In this document: positions 49,901 through 58,894 of the stretch, piece after piece
Numbering within the stretch: the stretch's first letter is position 1
Layout: every line of letters starts with the position of its first letter
Assembly: GCA_037178625.1 (NCBI GenBank)
Contig: CM074144.1
Coordinates: 1,550,001 to 1,614,000 of the forward strand
Reading direction: 5' to 3'
DNA from: Skeletonema tropicum
Taxonomy: Eukaryota; Bacillariophyta; Thalassiosirophyceae; Thalassiosirales; Thalassiosiraceae
Length of the DNA stretch: 64,000 nucleotides
Notes under the pieces: generated by a model
Database searches by the model: none
Told to the model about the DNA's origin: nothing
The model's input: only the letters and a program-made list of their open reading frames with translations
Program-made: the position numbers and the translations under genes

Positions 49901-50925
49901 AGAAGTGGTGCAATCTTCCTGGATTTTCAATGAATAACAAAGACTTCCCTGAGGAGAATGTGACGGCTGAAGAATATCAACGTTATCTGCAACAATATGT
50001 TCATCGCTTCAATATAAACATCCGAAGAGGAGTGAAGGTAGTGTCGGTGGAAAAGGGAGGATCAGAAGAGTGTCCTTGGGTTGTAAAGTACGAAGACAGC
50101 AGCAGCGTAGGCAACATCCAACTCCTTCCTGCATTTTCTGTGATCGTTGCAACAGGCAAGCATCGAGTCCCCAGCAAGAATACAACTGATGATGTCGCTG
50201 GAAAACTGATCAAGGCAGCAATTCCATATGTTCATAGCACTGAGATGAATGACGGTGTAACTTGGGAGCGAGCAATTACGGCAGCACGAAATGGCCGCCT
50301 CTGTATAGTTGGCCTTGGAAACTCCGCTGCTGACATAGCCGCATTGATATTGCAGCGATGCCCGAATGGTGAGAACGATACTACGCAAATACACATCGCT
50401 GCTCGGACAGTGCCACCAGTGTTCCCAAGAAAACGATTTGTGTTTAGGGTGGATAGCTTGGGCTTTTTGGTTCGTCTAATGCCTCATTTCCTCCAGGAAC
50501 TATTCGTACATATATTGTGGACGATGATTCCAAGTAGTAAATTGTGCAACGCTGCCTTCCCATCACATCTGAAACGATGGACAAAGATCAATGGCCGCGT
50601 TCCTGTGATAGACAAGCACGGCATGATAGCAGCAGGGCTACAATCTGGAAAGTTGGCTGGGCACGGTCCAATTCTAGACATTTCAGCAGATCGAAACGTG
50701 CAGTTTGATGACCGTAACGGCTGCAGCACTGCTATTGATATGGTAATTCTAGCAACAGGATATAAGGAAGGATGCACTCTGGTTGATCGAGAAGATAAAT
50801 TGAACGGAATGTACAAAATTGGGTTCGGTAAGGACCGTTTTCTTCCGCTGAGATCAATAGGTGACGAGGCCAAGGAGATTGTGGAGGAGATTTCCAAAGT
50901 GTACGATCGGAATCTTCATCTGTGA
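46906..50925 (+). CDS. Giant fusion: membrane region + CER1/WAX2-C-like + flavin monooxygenase-like
   Basis: A 1339-residue single-exon protein; the first ATG is at 46906. Residues 1-690 are polytopic with hydrophobic segments near 40-60, 140-170, 230-270, 390-470 and 480-600 (for example LSILFLHEYWVYLQHS); I do not see the classical His-box set of fatty-acid hydroxylases. Residues about 690-925 resemble the C-terminal domain of plant CER1/CER3 (WAX2-C): KVLCLGALNKAESINGGG, HGNHLTAAAICETVY, FFLTGASSKVGWAVAQAL, and HEIFACHAASAVAAYRLENG. From 945 follows an FAD enzyme: VIIVGSGPAGLSAAAML, WSHHFSGLEITTQKKW, VIVATGKHRVP, a second nucleotide site CIVGLGNSAADIAALIL near 1132, and VILATGYKEG, like YUCCA-type flavin monooxygenases. 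Plant CER1/CER3 act in alkane formation from fatty aldehydes; the fused oxygenase suggests a lipid or hydrocarbon reaction, which is inference. Confidence 0.75.
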   Translation: MCQRKQNDCVMPQQQQCSHSTLPLPKKTKTNESSPSSLVRRVDPLVRALNTVMYGLLIHFGTLWMIDLANHRQLNDSSDTTSAMEEEGRTPGHLLSILFLHEYWVYLQHSNVFGNPLLQHLDRQYGIALLKKNQHWSIAGTLTAYWSRECLCLFLCLPFLQQQQQSNGEQQHYYFTSTQYMILYSLIYHTIKSRGVRQDALQRFSPRFGIMRLVIDKFYLDSMAEVQVTLLRLFLQGFDTFIHYCVVRDLVLLSSPGGAAWCISSMHVLFAVWVVHAALNQLFRCSTASVMVQAWHALTAKKVDREVMKLERSDHSGGGKDIAANGDNEESTEGESVSSGNSSLTSLDDKNISNLMEIDDANNEYVVRQLLHHERVSDSLKGRQGSASSGVDKAIRLATSVSILAAFFMIGINNVPMQWLSIGNVITASNVCTIFNDQSRVLSVALYSWLLWGLLYGIWAMFLKSRSYSQHSTQASSSRTRQVSLIRTIDFTVMIGIAYLLPPESRGMLLFTLIVLTGKSFIQSMNVLFPHIAWKGVLAVEFLAKLRILRMLQQSSDTIFTSCVLTVLWSLWVVTNANPTPCEVEKEKQVADAVFLGHPAELHDCWALWLRPYSLQERWQPPSWVWPLWPFHYIVGWYVCNYRQKMFGDKSSFFCSDTVMYGNTLMQNWVATHFARHFVTNPRQVKENIEAAARHAERIGVKVLCLGALNKAESINGGGLGVVNELGPRRRISVIHGNHLTAAAICETVYQVFGDKKVKFFLTGASSKVGWAVAQALRDRHAYEILCHSTDPGRRRFFREHGFASAATLAEGSAFSKFWIVGKYDTAVAQQIPQNATAVVFSVPHPLGARSDVRVIEAGTLHMDLQKLDRPRSFTNKLRAHEIFACHAASAVAAYRLENGSPRIDEVGPVDPHEMDSWLDDAKLLGFQIPSFDPVEDEGLNDCINRPRVIIVGSGPAGLSAAAMLSQNNIPHIVLEAQTGETFGSWSHHFSGLEITTQKKWCNLPGFSMNNKDFPEENVTAEEYQRYLQQYVHRFNINIRRGVKVVSVEKGGSEECPWVVKYEDSSSVGNIQLLPAFSVIVATGKHRVPSKNTTDDVAGKLIKAAIPYVHSTEMNDGVTWERAITAARNGRLCIVGLGNSAADIAALILQRCPNGENDTTQIHIAARTVPPVFPRKRFVFRVDSLGFLVRLMPHFLQELFVHILWTMIPSSKLCNAAFPSHLKRWTKINGRVPVIDKHGMIAAGLQSGKLAGHGPILDISADRNVQFDDRNGCSTAIDMVILATGYKEGCTLVDREDKLNGMYKIGFGKDRFLPLRSIGDEAKEIVEEISKVYDRNLHL

Positions 50926-51229
50926 TGAGCACCATAGGCTGTAACGCAACACGCTATTGAAGCTTAATATAAACATTCACCAGACTTTGATTTACTCGAT
51001 GAGCCGAATCTGCTGTTACAATTTCTCTCATTGAACTTAGACTGGTTGGTGTGTGGCAAGTAGATTGAGCCTCCTCCTCGACAGTTTCTGTTTCATCTAA
51101 TGACTTACCAGAGCGTGATCGTAAAAAACTCATTCTAAGTAAGAGAAGGTGATATACCTCCAATTCCAACCTTGGTTCATTCATACCTCCCCCCTCCCTT
51201 TCTCTTGTTTTTGATGCTATTGTACAACC
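50926..51229. other. 3' flank and start of the receptor duplication
   Basis: From about 51026 (CTCATTGAACTTAGACTGG) the sequence matches 58414 onward, marking the left edge of the receptor tandem duplication. No separate gene supported. Confidence 0.6.
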
Positions 51230-51898
51230 CTACCTTGTCCCAAATCCACAAGGTACCACCCCTAACTTAACTCGCTGCATCTTACGAGATGGAGATGCTG
51301 GGGGGCTCGGTATCAAGGGCAAGGAACTCATCGTCAACATCAAACGGAAGCTTTCTTCTTCATCTTCAGCTGGTGAAATATCCCTATTTGTTTTCTCCCC
51401 CTCCCCAACCTTTCCTTTTTCTATGTCAGCGTCCTGAATCGGTTTCTTGTCCGAACAAGTCATTGTCTTTTCTTTGGCCACCTCTGTTTCCGACACGGCT
51501 GGATAGATGCTGTCGTTTCCTTTCTAGTCAGACTTGACAAGAAGCTCCTGAACACATTTGAACTCTTCTTCGACTGATGTGCTGAGTCGCTTAGACGAAG
51601 GTTGCTCCCATTTGCAGGTGACCTCGTACCACCCCTACCATCATCGGGTAAAAATGAAAGCTTGATCAATTGTTTGAATCCCATATGCTTATTCTTCTTC
51701 TTCAATCGCAGATACCTGGGGCGAGCATAGATGAATGCATTGAAAAAGCCCTGAAGAGGATTGAAGATAGATACAATCATATGTAAGAGAAATTTTAAAG
51801 TACGCCTGGTGAGCCCTCAAGAGGCGACATTATCTACACTTTAAGTGATAACGAACATGTGCTGCAGTAGCTGTTAATTCCGGATCGCACCCAAAAAC

Positions 51899-51970
51899 AA
51901 CGACACCCGGGACTCGAACCCGGAACCTCGACATTAGGAGTGTCACGCGCTACCATTGCGCCAGAGCCGC
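51899..51970 (-). tRNA. tRNA-Arg(CCT)-like gene or tRNA-derived repeat
   Basis: A 72-nt cloverleaf: D stem GCGC/GCGC, anticodon arm TGACA-CTCCTAA-TGTCG with anticodon CCT, T arm CCGGG-TTCGAGT-CCCGG, and a good internal A box (TGGCGCAATGG) and B box (GGTTCGAGTCC). A T run about 4 nt downstream could terminate Pol III. The acceptor stem has one T-T mismatch and two G-T pairs, weaker than usual. It lies in an insert flanked by a 12-bp direct repeat (51762-51773 and 51973-51984), so it may be the head of a SINE rather than a working tRNA gene. Confidence 0.6.
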
Positions 51971-52279
51971 GATGAAGATAGATATTCAATATCCCTAGTG
52001 AGTTTTGAGATTGAGTATTCAATCTCATCCGAAATGAGATTGAATATTCAATCTCATCTCATTTACTAGTGTTTCATACTATATGCGCGCGTGAGAGCGC
52101 ACAAAAAGTCCGCCATAAAATTTTGACACTAGTTCAGAATATCTGAGTTTTACCAATAAAATAACTAACTCTCCTATTGTCTACAATTCAATAACAATAT
52201 GCGAAGAAAAACTTATCAAAGTCAACATAAGTCTTATCAGTTATATACCAGACCATCTCATAGATCGCTCGATTGGCAA

Positions 52280-53719
52280 TCAACGTGCCCGGGTGGGAGA
52301 GGCATCGGAGGAAGAGGACGATGATGCAACTATCATAGCCAACTGATCATCTTCCTGTTCATTAGTGTTGCAAGGCCTGCATAGGTTCGGATGCGCAATA
52401 TGATAGCAGCTCCGACCTTGAATAATAGGTTGACCATTTATTTCTCCAACCTCAACGTAGAATGGAGGAACATCGCCCCTCGATAGATCTACAAGAGATG
52501 GATTCTCACGTAGCAGCCTCGCCTTCAATGAATCATTGCCTCGTAAGCGCTCCAGTATCTTACTGCTGCGGTCCTTATCAAAACAAAGAACTCGTTTACA
52601 TCCCACGCACATTGTGATAACATTTTTCTGTCCGCAGAGATCGCAAGTTCCATTTTTGTGCACGAAGCCTTCTCCATCAGTCTCCCGTCTGAACATTCGT
52701 GATATGTTTCCTGTACAATTCGTATAACGTTGTATGAGGTCATCGTAGTTGGTATGATTTGTTGCGGCGTTCTTTGACTTCCCTTTTCCAAGAGGCGTAG
52801 CTCCTGTGCTGCCGATGCTCCCAAGAATTGAGTGATCCTTTTGGACACGTGTAGTCTGTCTCCGTGGGTCGAACCGTGGAGCAGCAGCTACGACGTAGTT
52901 GTTTTCGGCAGGGACTATAGCGGTGGAAGATTGTTCATTTTTAGCATGCTTTTTTGCTGATCTAATAAGCTTTTCAACCAGGACCCGTAGAGAATCGTGG
53001 AATGAATAACGTTGGTTATTCCTCTGACGGACGGATTGAATAGTATCAGTAGAGGGGTCGGGCTCCTTCCTTGCGGTGACAGCTTGGACTGGTCGATGAA
53101 ACAGGACACCATATATCATGAGTTCACGGGCAGAAATTGTCGTCTGCGGTGTCTTGACAGGCAATATAGTTTTGCAATTCCAAGTGAATCTTGTGGTCGT
53201 ATCAGAACCACCCTTCGAGACGTTCCAAAGAGAGTAATCAAGCGGGAGAAGCTTGTTACATGCTGGGATTGGATACTTAACATTGGCGGCGCTTCCTGGG
53301 ATCAACTCACGTACAATAAGGAGAGACGTCATGAAGTCATCCATCGTATACTTCCGTCTGAGTTTGCTATCACTCTGAAGAATTTCCTCAAACAGCTTCA
53401 AAGGAATATCTTCCACCCTCTCAAGGTAACACAACTTTAGCCCCTTTTCGTACAGATATTCAAGAGCCATGCCGTAATCTGCCAACAGCTGCGCTTGAAA
53501 TGTGACGATGAGTCCATACAAAATTCTTCCTTGTGCATCACCAACAAGTAATGTGGTTGTGTCCCGGCCGTATGTGAAAGCATGATGTAGAATCTGTATT
53601 CTCTCGCTCTTGTTTGGAATAAGCTGTTGTAGCAATTCCCTATCAGATGAAGAAACACGCAAGTACAAAGCATCGTCTTTCGCTCTTCCGTTCAAACGCG
53701 ATTCCATCCGCACTGTCAC
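52280..53719 (-). CDS. Transposon ORF, C-terminal part with Cys-rich module
   Basis: A 479-residue open frame that overlaps the end of the upstream frame by 77 bp in a different phase, so the two probably formed one protein before a frameshift. After a region with DDALYLRVSSSDRELLQQLIP and ILYGLIVTFQAQLLADYG comes a C-terminal zinc-type module: CDLCGQKNVITMCVGCKRVLCF followed by CYHIAHPNLCRPC, a C-x2-C...C-x2-C...C...H pattern like that ending piggyBac-type and related transposases. Programmed frameshifting cannot be excluded, but decay is simpler. The first in-frame ATG is MESRLNGRAK. Confidence 0.55.
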   Translation of the reverse strand: MTVRMESRLNGRAKDDALYLRVSSSDRELLQQLIPNKSERIQILHHAFTYGRDTTTLLVGDAQGRILYGLIVTFQAQLLADYGMALEYLYEKGLKLCYLERVEDIPLKLFEEILQSDSKLRRKYTMDDFMTSLLIVRELIPGSAANVKYPIPACNKLLPLDYSLWNVSKGGSDTTTRFTWNCKTILPVKTPQTTISARELMIYGVLFHRPVQAVTARKEPDPSTDTIQSVRQRNNQRYSFHDSLRVLVEKLIRSAKKHAKNEQSSTAIVPAENNYVVAAAPRFDPRRQTTRVQKDHSILGSIGSTGATPLGKGKSKNAATNHTNYDDLIQRYTNCTGNISRMFRRETDGEGFVHKNGTCDLCGQKNVITMCVGCKRVLCFDKDRSSKILERLRGNDSLKARLLRENPSLVDLSRGDVPPFYVEVGEINGQPIIQGRSCYHIAHPNLCRPCNTNEQEDDQLAMIVASSSSSSDASPTRAR

Positions 53720-56342
53720 GAATGTAAGAACTGTCTTCTTTCATTGCCATACCAGGCTTTTGTATGTCAATAATGTTCACACCGGGTACCTTGCCACTCT
53801 CACTATCTCTGCGGTACTGCTCCAAGTAAAGCGCTTCATTCTGATGACCAAGTGTTGCTTTACTCCTCTCACTATTTTGTTTCGGCTGTAAGAAAGCTTT
53901 AGATATGGCTCCATAAAGAATAGAATCTCTCAAAGGATCATGATCTTCTCCACGTTGACGTGCCGATAAATCACAAGAGGGATCAGTGTCCATGAACTGC
54001 AAAGCTTCAATCTTGTGATCTTTCACTGTAGGGTTGGGGTGAGGTCCAGGCACTTGGCGATTCCTCACTTTGTTGCCTGCACGAGAGAGAAGCAAAGTCT
54101 CCACCTCTGCCGCAGTAAGTATGTCGTAGGGAAACTTGTAAAGTACTACATCATTGCTCTCGTTGTTAGAGGATGATTCTGAGGATGAAGAATCATTGTC
54201 GTCATCATCAATAGGAGTAGATGCGGCGTTACTGGAGCGTAGATTAGTAATTGACGTGATCCACTTCCGTATATGCTTCTTCATATCTTTCTCTGTGATT
54301 TGGTTTGTAGCACGATTACGGCTGAATCCTAACTCAACCACAATTTCTCTCAATGTCGCAACAGGGAAGGTGTTTCTGCGGTCATTGATCGCTGCCAATA
54401 TTCTGCTCGCATCTTTGGCACAATCATCGACAGTCTGTTGAGTCGGTCGTCTCATCAACTTCATTATCTTTGACACAAGTTGTGCATTGATTGGAGCATT
54501 TGCCCCGTCAGATGATGTACTGTCAACACTCATGTCATCAGGCATTGGTGTACTCGTTAGCTTACCATCGTGGCCTGCGTATCCAAGAATATTCTCAAAT
54601 GCGGCTCGTTGAGGAAATTCGTGTGGAAGATATGGAGCAGAATGCTGGAGTGCAGCCTCTGTTGCAGATGAAGTGAATGAGAACATCCGCAGAATGAACC
54701 AGACAAGGTCAAGATCCGCACACGTAAGCATCTTGACTGGCAACATCGTCAAGTGAAACTTAATGTTGTCAGCGTCCTCCTCGCTGACCTCGGCGCCGTC
54801 GACTGGTTGGAATGCCTTGAGTATGCGATCTCTAGAAGATAAAGTTTCATCCTTGTACCACCTTTCGTCACCATTGTTCGCGAAGACGAGTTCAAACGTA
54901 ACGCCCTCATCTTCATCGCAATCACTGTTCATGGCAAGTGATACTTGGCCCGTGCCGCTTCTATACGCCATGATTTTCAGCAAGCTATCCTTCCATCGGC
55001 CATACGCAACAAATAATGAACGTCCTTTGTTCGTGTCAATCATTTCTCGTTTACCCCGGCGCTCTCTAGGTTGATCGTAAGTGTATGTCGCCCAATAATT
55101 CCTCATTAAGGTACCAAAGATAGTACCAGAAAGTCCAAGGATTAGGAGCATGACGGGCACTTTCCAATACCCACGATCGGAACAGAACACAATTCCTGAT
55201 AGAGCAACATCTCGAGCAGCTCCGACAGTAAACCGGTGTTGGAACATAAATCTGAGCATATAATCATAGTTGTCTCTCTCGGTCTCGCCTTGGCGTCTCA
55301 CTCGAAAGCATAGAGGGAATCCAGTGGCAGCCGACACTGCGGAGTCTATAGTCATTCCTCTGACCCCAGTTCTCACATGCATTAGTCCACACATTCCACA
55401 TAAGTGGTTCTTGTCCCTTTTTACGTTAAGAGAACTGAACTGGAAATGAACTTTATCGTCGTCCAGTGCAATACGCAACTTGTTTTTTGCGGTTCCGCCT
55501 GTGCTTGAATTTATTGATCGAAGGAAGAGTTCACGACAATCCTCATTCAAAGCAGTCTCAACTTCCTCCCAGAAGTACGTTGATTTTCCGTCCTTGCCTG
55601 CAACTTCAATCTTTCGCCAGATAGCATTCAAACTTTCTTGATCCATATAATCGTCGTATTTGATGTTGGGGTGGTCCTGTAGATGTTTGGGTGGTTTTCC
55701 CAACTCTGCCGCAAAGTAAAAAGTTGCTAGGAACTTGTAGATGTCGTAATGCTCCATGCTCAACGCCCTAGATAATGTCTGGACCAAACGACTGCCATCT
55801 CCGAAAAGGTGCTCATAAATCCCATCGATGGTTTTTGGTATGTCTTTCTCATCTAACGTCTTTTAGAGCTCATCGTATTCGTCCTTTAAGATAGATACCA
55901 TAGATTGTCGTGCATTAGCAAACGACACCCGCACTCGCTTTGTATCTCGAGGACGGATCTTCTTATACTGGTCAGGTTCCGGGATGTCTTTCGCTGCTTC
56001 TTGGTTATTGCTACCAACGAAACGGAATTTGTTCGTATCTGAATCCAGTTCCATTCCTCTCCAATGCTCAATGGATGGCGGCTCCTCCATCTCTAACCCA
56101 TCTCCTTCTGTGATTCCATCGTCCGCTACATGACTATCAACTGTGTCAACCGATTGGTCATCTCTAAAGCTATCGTCATCATGGTCACCCGTGGAGAAGT
56201 CTACATCATTGTCATCACCGAAGGTGAGATTTCCTTCACCACCACTGTTTTGATTTGTGGCTTCCACAGCATCGGCGGCATCGGCATCGCTGCCATCATC
56301 TTCTCCGTCGACGAGACGGCTTCTCTTCCGGCGGCTGGACAT
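53643..56342 (-). pseudogene. Transposase-like ORF interrupted by one in-frame stop
   Basis: From MSSRRKRSRLVDGEDD at 56342 the frame has an acidic N-terminal region, a single TAA at 55863-55865, and then continues in the same frame to 53643. The central part has RIALDDDKVHFQFSSLNVKR, a block GVRGMTIDSAVSAATGFPLC, FRVRRQGETERDNYDYM, and VFCSDRGYWKVPVMLLILGL followed by GTIFGTLMRN. The aspartates in LDDDK and CSDRGY are candidates for the catalytic DD of an RNase-H-like (DDE) transposase; I recall this general layout from oomycete and diatom repeat proteins but cannot name the superfamily. One nonsense codon plus one frameshift at the 3' end suggest recent inactivation. Confidence 0.6.
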
Positions 56343-57274
56343 CGTTTAATAGTAACCTACTGCTTATGGCATGAAGCCAGCAGGGATAGTGGACGCCAAT
56401 AGAGCCGTTCATGTTTTCACGGGACCGTGCCATGATTGCTCTTGCCTCTTTCTAGCTCTCTAGAGAGGGGGAGGAGGGAGCATCTATGTCTAAGTGCGAA
56501 AGTGGTGCTTTGAGGGTGCCAAAAAACTAGTGCTTACAGATTTTGACAACTACTTAGTTAGATATTGCGCGCACTATAAAATGTATACACTAGCAAATTG
56601 GATGAGATTGAATATTCAATCTCATCGCGCTGAAACGCGCTCCAAAACTCACTATGGATATGGAAACGATTGCCTATGCTCTCCGGTACGTAATTCCCAC
56701 ATATAAAATCATCGCATAGGATGTTTTCTTCTTCATATCCGATAACTGATGCGTAGCAATAGCAACACCTTGAGTATGGTATTTCTTCATTTCTTTCTCT
56801 TGCCGTCGCACAAACAAACAAATTAGTGTATTCGTCACGAAAATCACTACAAATGCCATCACGATCCAGGATTGAGCAAATGCGAAAGCAAAGTAGAGAG
56901 CAGATTTCTCAAATTGAGTGCATGAATGATCAGCTGTACACCACTGGAGTGAAGAGAATGGTGAGTATTCGAGCAATGCGATGACTCAGACACAGACAAT
57001 ACAATGAACGACTTACCTTATACGGTGCAGGGGAAATGTAGCAAAATCCTGGAGTTGGATTGAATAAGCCAATCGACACACCAGTAATTGCGAAGCTCAA
57101 ATGGAAAATTATCACAATACCATGCATCACCTTCTCCCATAACTTGGCAAATTCTTCCCTCTTCATACCCCTATTAACTCTTAATACTTAAATCGTAGTA
57201 AATACTCAGTACCATGTTATATGACGCAGCGGCGTAGCCGAATTGAGTAAAGAATCCTTGAAGGGAACATGTCG

Positions 57275-57837
57275 GGCGATCTGTAGTGTTACCCTATCTA
57301 ATAAATCGCCAATTGGTAGTTCTCTTCTGCCATGGGGGTGACCTACCCTTGAAAGGTGCTTAAAATGCTGCTCTCGGTGAGCTGAGTTTGAATCCGTGTT
57401 GTATTTATTGCACCAAAATTTTTATGAAATTTTTTTGTTAGGCCCACTTCTAGCTTGACTTTAGGGTTATCCCCAAAAAGGGTCCCCTCGTCCAGTTTCC
57501 TTGGGTCTTTGGCTCCTTATCACACATTCATTCACCATGATTCCAAAACTGCCTATCATATCCTATCACTTAGGAAATTAGGTAAATGTTGCATTATCGC
57601 TACCTAGACATCATTGAACCAACAATTGGAGTCTTCATACGCCGAGGGCAGAACCAAACAGCGTCGCAGTCGGAACCACGGGAGAGGGTTGTCTCTCCTA
57701 CCACAGCTCGTTTAAAAGCCCAGAGGCAGATTTGAACTCAGCTTATCGAGAGGATTTCAGAACTGTGCTCACTTTTATCAGAGCACCAATATTCGAAGAG
57801 AACTAACCTGCTGGATAGGCTAACACTACAGATTGCC
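57275..57837. mobile_element. 563-bp MITE with 4-bp target duplication
   Basis: Terminal inverted repeats GGCGATCTGTAGTGTTA (57275) and, inverted, GGCAATCTGTAGTGTTA (ending at 57837) extend for about 24 bp with two mismatches. GTCG is duplicated on both sides (57271-57274, 57838-57841). The intact receptor copy has a single GTCG at the equivalent place, so the empty site is known. Sub-terminal inverted segments (GAGCTGAGTTTGAATCC and GCTGAGTTCAAATCTG) lie inside; there is no coding capacity. A relic is at 20486-20600. Confidence 0.88.
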
Positions 57838-58894
57838 GTCGCAGTGTTTCCAAACGTCGGCAAACCCAGATCAGACGGATAGGTGAGAAAAGTCAGAGCT
57901 TTATTGACCGAAAATGGCATGTTAAATATGGACATCATGCCAAGAATGCGATGTTGTGGATTTTTGAGGTTAGTAGACCGACTCGCCCAGATGGAGTAGA
58001 GGATGGTGCCCGAACCGATAACAGAGAGTGTGCCGGTTAGCACACAGGAACGTAAATGTACGCTGTGTGGAGGTGGAGGCCGTTGGAATGGTCGTGGTAT
58101 AATTGGAATGGGAATGGGAAGAAGAATGGTCGTCATGGTCATGGTGGTCCATTGTTATAGTTGGTCGACGGGATCCTTCACTCTCGAAAAGTTGCACAGA
58201 TTATTGTCAAGAGTAAGTTCCTTTCCTGCCAAATAGTACAATACCTCTTTCTCTCAGAGATTCATGATTCTTGGAGTGCAAGGCCTGCCTCCGCCGCATA
58301 GCTTCGAGGAACATCGAACAACGCACACACGGATTCTCTTCAGAAAGAGATTCATGTCAATAAACTGATCGGTGTTGGCTTTGACTTTTGTCTTCCCCAA
58401 ACTTCTACTTATGTTCTCATTGAACTTGGACTGGTTGGTGTGTGGCAAGTAGATTGAGCCTCCTCCTCGGCAGGTTCTGTTTCATCTAATGACTTACCAG
58501 AGCGTGATTATAAGAAACTCATTCTAAGTAAGATATTGATAAGACAAGGTGATATACCTCCAATTCCAACCTTTGTACATTCATACCTCCCCCCTCCCTT
58601 TCTCTTCGTTTTTGATGCTATTGTACAACCCTACCTTGTCCCAAATCCACAAGGTACCACCCCTAACTTAACTCGCTGCATCTTACGAGATGGAGATGCT
58701 GGGGGGCTCGGTATCAAGGGCAAGGAACTCTTCGTCAACATCAAACGGAAGCTCCCCCTCCTCGACCCTTTCTACTTCATCTTCAGCTGGTGAAACATCC
58801 CTATTTGTTTTCTCCCTCTCCCCAACCTTTCCTTTTTCTATGTCAGCGTCCTGAATCGGTTTCTTGTCCGAACAAGTCATTGTCTTTTCTTTGG

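Larger units (their letters stand above)
51989..56661 (-). mobile_element. 4.7-kb DNA transposon with long terminal inverted repeats
   Basis: Ends 51989 (ATATCCCTAGTGAGTTTTG) and 56661 (complement, ATATCCATAGTGAGTTTTG) are inverted copies that stay similar for about 130 bp, through GC-rich blocks (GCGCGC) and perfect palindromes with a TTGAATATTCAA core (52035-52056, 56601-56626). Inside, on the minus strand, are a long transposase-like frame (56342-53643) and a Cys-rich frame (53719-52280). It sits inside the broken receptor gene. The superfamily is uncertain. Confidence 0.8.
51230..58152 (-). pseudogene. Seven-transmembrane receptor-like gene, broken copy
   Basis: Relative of the gene at 58895-60174. 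Reading the minus strand: start at 58152 (MDHHDHDDHSSSHSHSN), an early frameshift after SNY, TM1-TM2 in another frame (LTGTLSVIGSGTILYSIWAS...), a 563-bp MITE at 57275-57837, the TM3 stretch with the same 7-bp duplication as the other copy, a 73-bp intron (56944-57016), TM5 and loop (YHTQGVAIATHQLSDMKKKTSYA), a 58-bp or so deletion between CCCACATATA repeats, then about 4.9 kb of inserted DNA (51783-56661 or so), and finally TM7 and tail (VSIFNPLQGFFNAFIYARP) at 51780-51460. Removing the inserts restores the length of the intact unit to within tens of bp. Clearly not functional. Confidence 0.9.
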
